A DNA stretch of 64,000 bases from Epinephelus fuscoguttatus (lineage: Eukaryota > Chordata > Actinopteri > Perciformes > Serranidae): the NCBI RefSeq assembly GCF_011397635.1, contig NC_064770.1, positions 22,748,200 through 22,812,199 on the forward strand, read 5' to 3'. This document shows, in pieces, positions 58,991 to 64,000 of the stretch (position 1 is its first letter; every line of letters starts with the position of its first letter). Below the pieces are notes generated by a model, which saw only the letters and a list, made by a program, of their open reading frames with translations, searched no databases and had not been told where the DNA came from. The translations under genes were made by a program, and so were the position numbers.

Positions 58991-59907
58991 GCCGAATCCA
59001 AATGTCCACCCTCTGGACTTGCACCCTAAGCCCTCGTGGACTTCAGTTGTATGTTGTGTGACGTATTTACCATCATCATGTAAGGTCTGCGAGGGCAGAG
59101 ACTGCAAGCGGCTGATAGACAGCCCTCGAGATTGTTTTACTCATTGCCATGGAAACATTCAACTATCGCTGAGGTCACATTCATTTATGTCATATACGCT
59201 GATGAACAGTGCCTACTCATCTGTTCCTGCAGACAACAAGATGTACAGCCTTTTTTGTGACTGAACAAAAATGTAGACTAATAATACAAGTCTATATAAC
59301 ATATAAGCTTAATGTGTTCAAAAACAGAAAAGTTTGTAAATAAGGACAGGTCTGTAACTCGATAAACTGGGCATTTACTTTATTAAAAGACCTTCTTTTG
59401 CTGTTTTGCAGCCATTTTTTTCCTAGTTCACTGCACAGCCTGGTAGGAGGCAATAATAAAAAGCATTTTCAGCCCCTCTACAGCCTAGACTACATCTCTT
59501 TACATCATGATGTGGTTGAATATTTTTTCGGGCCTATACAATTCAAGTAACATTTTAATAGACCAAAATATAAATAACTATTTTACACATTCATAAGACT
59601 TTTTCAGCATTTGAAAAACCCACAACATCACATCTGTATTGCAATGAATTGTGGGTTATAAAATCAGTGTACAAAATCAGTTTGGACAGCCCTCAGCACT
59701 CCCGGACTTCCTGTGAATGTGCCTGCAAAGTGAGGTCCGGATATTTTGATTCAGTTTTGCAGTTTAGACTTACAGATGAGTATGTCGCCACCTATAGGCA
59801 AAGAAAGTAACACCTTTGCCACCTGCAGGCAATGAGAAGTACAGCAACAGACTCTTGGTATGTTTCCCTACAAAAAGTAATGCACACACAATGGGGTGGT
59901 GGATGGG

Positions 59908-60834
59908 CAGGGCTGCCCCTGACCAAATTGGGGCCTTAAGCGAAATTTTATTTGGAGGCCCCCATCCCAAATGTATCATAGGTACAAAATGACCGTACAA
60001 CAACTTGCCATTTAACTTGACAACCTTTACTGGCAATAACAAATGTACTGTAGATACAGTCGTTTGGCTGTATGAGTCAAATAAAATAAAAAATTCAACC
60101 TGAAATAAATATTAAATAAAAATAACTTCAAACTGAAATAAATAAATAAACAAATCTGAGTCACAAATAGACATCAATTACTCATCAAAAGAAAGTAACT
60201 TCCACCACCTCAATCCCCCACCCTTGATTAAACACTGAAAATAAAATAAAAGAGGGAGACAAGTTTTTCCTATTTAATCTTATTTTGTTATATTTCTCCC
60301 TCTCCCCTCTCTGGAGGCGTCCGATCTCCCTCAGCACTCCGCCTCTCCCACCTTAATTAAACACTGAAAACAGAAATAAAATACAAAGACATTCTTTTCT
60401 ATTTTCATCTTATTTAGCTATATTTCTCCCTCTCCCCTCTCTGGGAGCATCCAACCTCCCGGCTCCGCACATACCCCGAGGCTCGGGTCTCCCCCTCCGT
60501 GGAGTCCGCCCACCGTCCCGTCCCAGAACACACTCCTGAGGCTCTTTTGGACGACATGTGGACAACTCTTCACCTGCTGCAGCTCTGCAAGTGCCTGCCA
60601 GCACACCCCTCTTATTGTTCAGATGTCGAGTGCTGTCAATCATTGCAGCGACGCATGGGCGGTCAGGTCTCTTCTCTCCTTCCTCGCGCTGATTCTACGC
60701 GCGCCTCACGGTAGCGCATGTGCGCATCCATTGCGCATATGGGCAAATGCGTCCCCTCGCGCAAAATCTGGCCCCCATAGAAGATGAGGCCCAACGCACA
60801 GCGCGTGTTCTGTGTTTAGGAAGGGGCGGCCCTG
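59908..60834. mobile_element. hAT-type non-autonomous transposon with 8-bp TSD
   Basis: Flanked exactly by TGGATGGG (59900-59907 and 60835-60842). The ends are inverted: CAGGGCTGCCCCTGACC on the left, reverse complement CAGGGCCGCCCCTTCC on the right, matching the CAGGG-type hAT terminus. It is 927 bp with no transposase. The interior has a tandem duplication (about 60216-60470) and a CpG-rich part near 60470-60720. Confidence 0.88.
60216..60470. repeat. Tandem duplication inside the hAT element, about 128-bp units
   Basis: Units near 60216 and 60346 share TTAAACACTGAAAA, then TATTTCTCCCTCTCCCCTCT with the same spacing. Confidence 0.7.
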
Positions 60835-60842
60835 TGGATGGG

Positions 60843-62620
60843 TCACAAAACACAGAACTTTTCCCCAGGATACCAGTGCTCGAAACCCTGGGAACTTTGA
60901 GTAAATCTCAAGTTGTTTTAAGGTATGTTGGCACCATGTTTCTTTCCTTAAACCTATCCTGCGTAACCTAAAGGCATCCAACCAAATTTCTTTTCCTAAA
61001 TCCAACTAAGTTAACTTTACTTGTTTAAACCTAACCTATGTAACTTTAAGCATGCAACTTCAGGTTAAGTTCCTAACATCATTCATGGGGCACTATTTCC
61101 TTTTGTTATTACACAAACCACTGTGTGTGCATTTTCATAAGATATCATTAGAGATGTTGCATGATGACTCATTGTTTTTGTTACAAGTACTTTAAAATGA
61201 ATCAGTAAAATACATTGTTTGCCCCTCTCCTGTAAAACAACACAGGCGTATTTTTTACTTGGGAGGACGGGCTTGTTTTTGGTGTGTCTGTGTGTGTACT
61301 TTGGAGGTAATATATTTTGCGCACATACCTAATGTTGCTATGTTGCATACCTGTGTTGCTACACATTTATGTGTCATATTAAAACCTGGTTGTTTGTGTT
61401 CATATCTACTGACTGAAAAGCACAAAACTCCAGAGATATCAAATGCAATGAATCTAAATGGCTATAAAATATTAGGCCATCAAATAACAATAATAACAAC
61501 CATATAACAAATGAGAGTATTGAGCAAACTATTCTTCCACTAAACAATTATTTCATTAAGACCTTTGATTGAAGACCTAAGATTATACTTCAGGTATTCA
61601 TCACTACAGGCAGACTTCATCATCTTTACTTTCTATTTTTTTGGCCATGACATTCTGCACTCTCTTTTTTCCTCCTTTGAACAAATAAAACCAGAAGTGG
61701 TTCGGAAGATACATAATAATAGTTGAACTCAGTGTTCCCCCCTCAGTATTAAGCAACCGCGTGAAGAGGTTATCAAACTTCTTGCTTTATTTATTTAAAG
61801 ATATTTTTATTTCCATTTGAATTTTGTTTCAATATCTGATTTTTAAAGTAACACACATGCTGCACATACACTCCATTCATATTCATAGTATTCATGTACA
61901 GAGCAGAACAATCAGTCGCCCATCTACCTACAGCCCGTATCGGGTGTACGTGACAAATTTACAATGTTATTTTCTGTACGTACGGGATGTACCTTCACAA
62001 TCAACAGCCTGTGTTCATAATGAGCTGTAATTATGCACTATATATGCAATGAGATGTGGTTTTAATCATCGTAATGACATGCATTGTCACTCCCCACCTG
62101 CAAACTGTGTCTTTAGCACATCTGCAGATCATGTGAGCATTTAATTCATCGCTTTGTATTAATTTGGATGTGATGATGATAATATTCCTGGAATATTTGT
62201 GAAGAATGTGGAAAAATGTCAGAGCTTTGCTGATTGTGACTTGATATTTTTCGTAACACAGAAACAATGACAACATAGATTCATCTTCTGTTGGTACAAA
62301 AAAATATTTTTTTGTGAAGTGTATTCTGAGATTAAGTGAGTATTGTGAGAAAAAGGGTATAGATTTGGAAGTAACATGTTTTAGACTTTCCATATCCTGT
62401 GTCTAAACAGAAATTTAGTTTTTTTTCCTTAATGCACAGACCATATATCACAAAAAAAAACCAAAACTAAATCAGTCTGTTTTTGACAAATCTGTTTCTG
62501 TCCTGGGTTCTCATTTTGTCCCCACTGACACTGTAAGTCCATCCAAGCTGTTATTACAAGCAAGAACACAAAAATTTGGTGTTGTTATTAAAATTAACAA
62601 GGACTAAACAGACTATTCAG
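60843..62620. other. Intergenic, nothing recognised
   Basis: Contains a short CCTAA-rich repeat fragment around 60945-61060 (TTAAACCTAACCTATG). No gene seen. Confidence 0.5.
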
Positions 62621-62764
62621 CGACTGGAACATGCGCAAGAGGCAGATAGCCCTGAACATGGAGTCTCAGCTCCGAACAGCAAGCAGCTGGGTGGGAGGGC
62701 GTTCATCCAAGACGTGTACTCCCACAGTACAGCCAGAGACAAGGACACACCTGCCCTCATATAG
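62621..62764 (+). CDS. Exon-like ORF ending in stop, unrecognised
   Basis: After an acceptor-like GACTATTCAG the frame reads RLEHAQEADSPEHGVSAPNS, KQLGGRAFIQDVYSHSTARD and KDTPALI then TAG. Its GC content is clearly above the flanks and its codons look used. No family recognised and no upstream exon chained, so it may be a terminal exon of a gene I cannot see, or chance. Confidence 0.2.
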   Translation, partial: RLEHAQEADSPEHGVSAPNSKQLGGRAFIQDVYSHSTARDKDTPALI

Positions 62765-63245
62765 ACCTCCATTGGTGTATTTGTTTTTGTTGGACACAGT
62801 GACCCATAACAACTGCATAAAGAACAAATCACTTAAGTCTTAATTGAAGCCAGAAATGTTATGTACACTATATTTCACCTCTTCGTCACAACAGCTGTGA
62901 GAATGTTTACCTCGGCTGCTAACGGCAGGCTTGATTTACTCATATCACTTAACATGAGCTCTCTATTCCAATATAAACAGGACAGAAGGAGAAATGCACT
63001 ATTAGTGCGCAGTGTATCTGTGTGACTGCTTGCATGTGTCTGTCAAAGATGAACAGAAGTGTGAAGAGGCGAAGTTTAACTCCCCTTATGCATGAATGGC
63101 TGCTTTGTGTGCACGTTAAACTGTTTATCCAGATCAATCAGGAACAGATTGTTCTCACTCTGTCTCATTATTCAGCATGTTATTTACCACGCTCACAGGA
63201 TGAAACAGTTCGAAGCACACTCTTGTAATGAATCTCTTTTAATAG

Positions 63246-63451
63246 CTAGTGGAGAAATCCAAATGAAAAGTCACCTTGACCATAACGCTCTGTTCTCACA
63301 AGAGGACGCGGAATCAAGCGCAGAAAGACATGAACAGATGAGTAAAGTGCTGACTTTCATAAGCATGGTGGCGGCATCACAAGACCTTCATGATAAGGCC
63401 ATCGCAGTCAAAGCACAATTAAAAGAGCAGAACATTATCCGAGGCGCTTAG
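63246..63451 (+). CDS. Exon-like ORF (possible terminal exon), unrecognised
   Basis: An acceptor-like TCTCTTTTAATAG precedes a frame reading SGEIQMKSHLDHNALFSQED, SAERHEQMSKVLTFISMVAA and LHDKAIAVKAQLKEQNIIRG, then A and TAG. The segment is helical and charged, like the end of an intracellular protein. I do not recognise it. It lies 482 bp after the other exon-like ORF on the same strand. Confidence 0.28.
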
Positions 63452-63522
63452 CACGGCCTGCACCAAAAGTAGAGCCTGTAGTGGAAAAGGTTAGGAGGAG
63501 AGGACGGCTAGATCTGGCTCGC

Positions 63523-63524
<2 letters not shown>

Positions 63525-63566
<42 letters not shown>
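63525..63566. repeat. (CA)n microsatellite
   Basis: About 21 CA dinucleotides. Confidence 0.95.
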
Positions 63567-63568
<2 letters not shown>

Positions 63569-63720
63569 GACAGGCTGTTCTCTCTCCTGTCTCAGCAGTC
63601 AAACACATCCTGACCTGTGTGTGCATGCACTCTTGTTGTGCACATCTTTACACCTTGCTGATTCCTGTTTCCAACTGACTTTTTTCCCCCCTCTTGTATC
63701 TCCCTATCAGAACAGCTGAG

Positions 63721-63781
<61 letters not shown>
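63721..63781. repeat. (CA)n microsatellite
   Basis: About 30 uninterrupted CA dinucleotides, 155 bp after another (CA)n tract. Confidence 0.95.
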
Positions 63782-64000
63782 ATACACATACTGTTCTTGT
63801 TTGCATTTAGCGCAGGCAGAATCCCTTTTCCATTATTTCAACAAAAAGGAAAACTGTGATCTCTCCCGCTTAGGACACCCACCTCCTCAGACTGCACAGT
63901 CAGCTTTCCTTTAATCCCCATCAGTAATAATATGCAAGGACAGGCAGCAGCTTGAACAATGTTGTTTCTGTCATTCACATTAGGGAAAGGAAGAGAGTTT

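Noticed and set aside
60410..60643. Minus-strand Arg/Gly-rich ORF
   Set aside because: Lies wholly inside the non-autonomous hAT element and its CpG-rich interior.

Overview
The window is nuclear DNA from a ray-finned fish, most likely a percomorph-type teleost. The evidence is spliced vertebrate genes with short GT-AG exons, long (CA)n/(GT)n microsatellites, and many teleost-type repeats (L2-like LINE tails, Tc1 transposons, hAT, Harbinger and TTAA-type MITEs, tRNA-derived SINEs). No bacterial-style operon, CRISPR array, rRNA or functional tRNA gene is visible.

Three protein-coding genes can be read with confidence. (1) usp22, the SAGA deubiquitinase, lies on the minus strand from 23196 down to 581. 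Seven exons were rebuilt with consistent phases (120, 133, 114, 102, 167, 160 and 106 nt), giving about 300 residues. They cover the zinc-finger N-terminus, the GNTC catalytic cysteine and the QQDAHEF box. The rest of the gene lies beyond the left edge. Intron 1 is about 15 kb. (2) med9, Mediator subunit 9, is a complete two-exon plus-strand gene (34159-34670) encoding 99 aa. (3) rasd1 (Dexras1/AGS1), a Ras-like GTPase, is a complete two-exon minus-strand gene (36679-35774) encoding 264 aa with a CaaX end. med9 and rasd1 are convergent neighbours and usp22 and med9 are divergent. The human orthologues all lie in 17p11.2, so the linkage supports the calls. The usp22 and med9 promoters each carry a perfect TGACGTCA CRE palindrome, and rasd1 has CRE-like sites plus a TATA-like box.

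Layout: 1-23.2 kb usp22; 23.2-34.1 kb repeat-rich divergent spacer (L2-like fragments, a SINE split by a LINE, a Tc1 remnant abutting an R4-like LINE remnant); 34.1-36.9 kb med9/rasd1; 36.9-64 kb a gene-poor, transposon-rich stretch. This last stretch holds several well-delimited insertions with target-site duplications: an hAT-like element with an 8-bp TSD, a 248-bp MITE with an 8-bp TSD, a tRNA-SINE with an 11-bp TSD inside an older DNA transposon, and an L2 tail inside another. It also holds a perfect 21-bp-arm hairpin and a few unrecognised exon-like ORFs, one of which (39658-39981, minus) could encode a small secreted protein.

I do not see an obviously new molecular system. The most unusual signals are the exon-like secreted-protein ORF, the perfect hairpin flanked by a direct repeat, the 88-bp perfect purine-pyrimidine alternation inside usp22, the start-stop-overlapping uORF of usp22, and the nested transposon structures.
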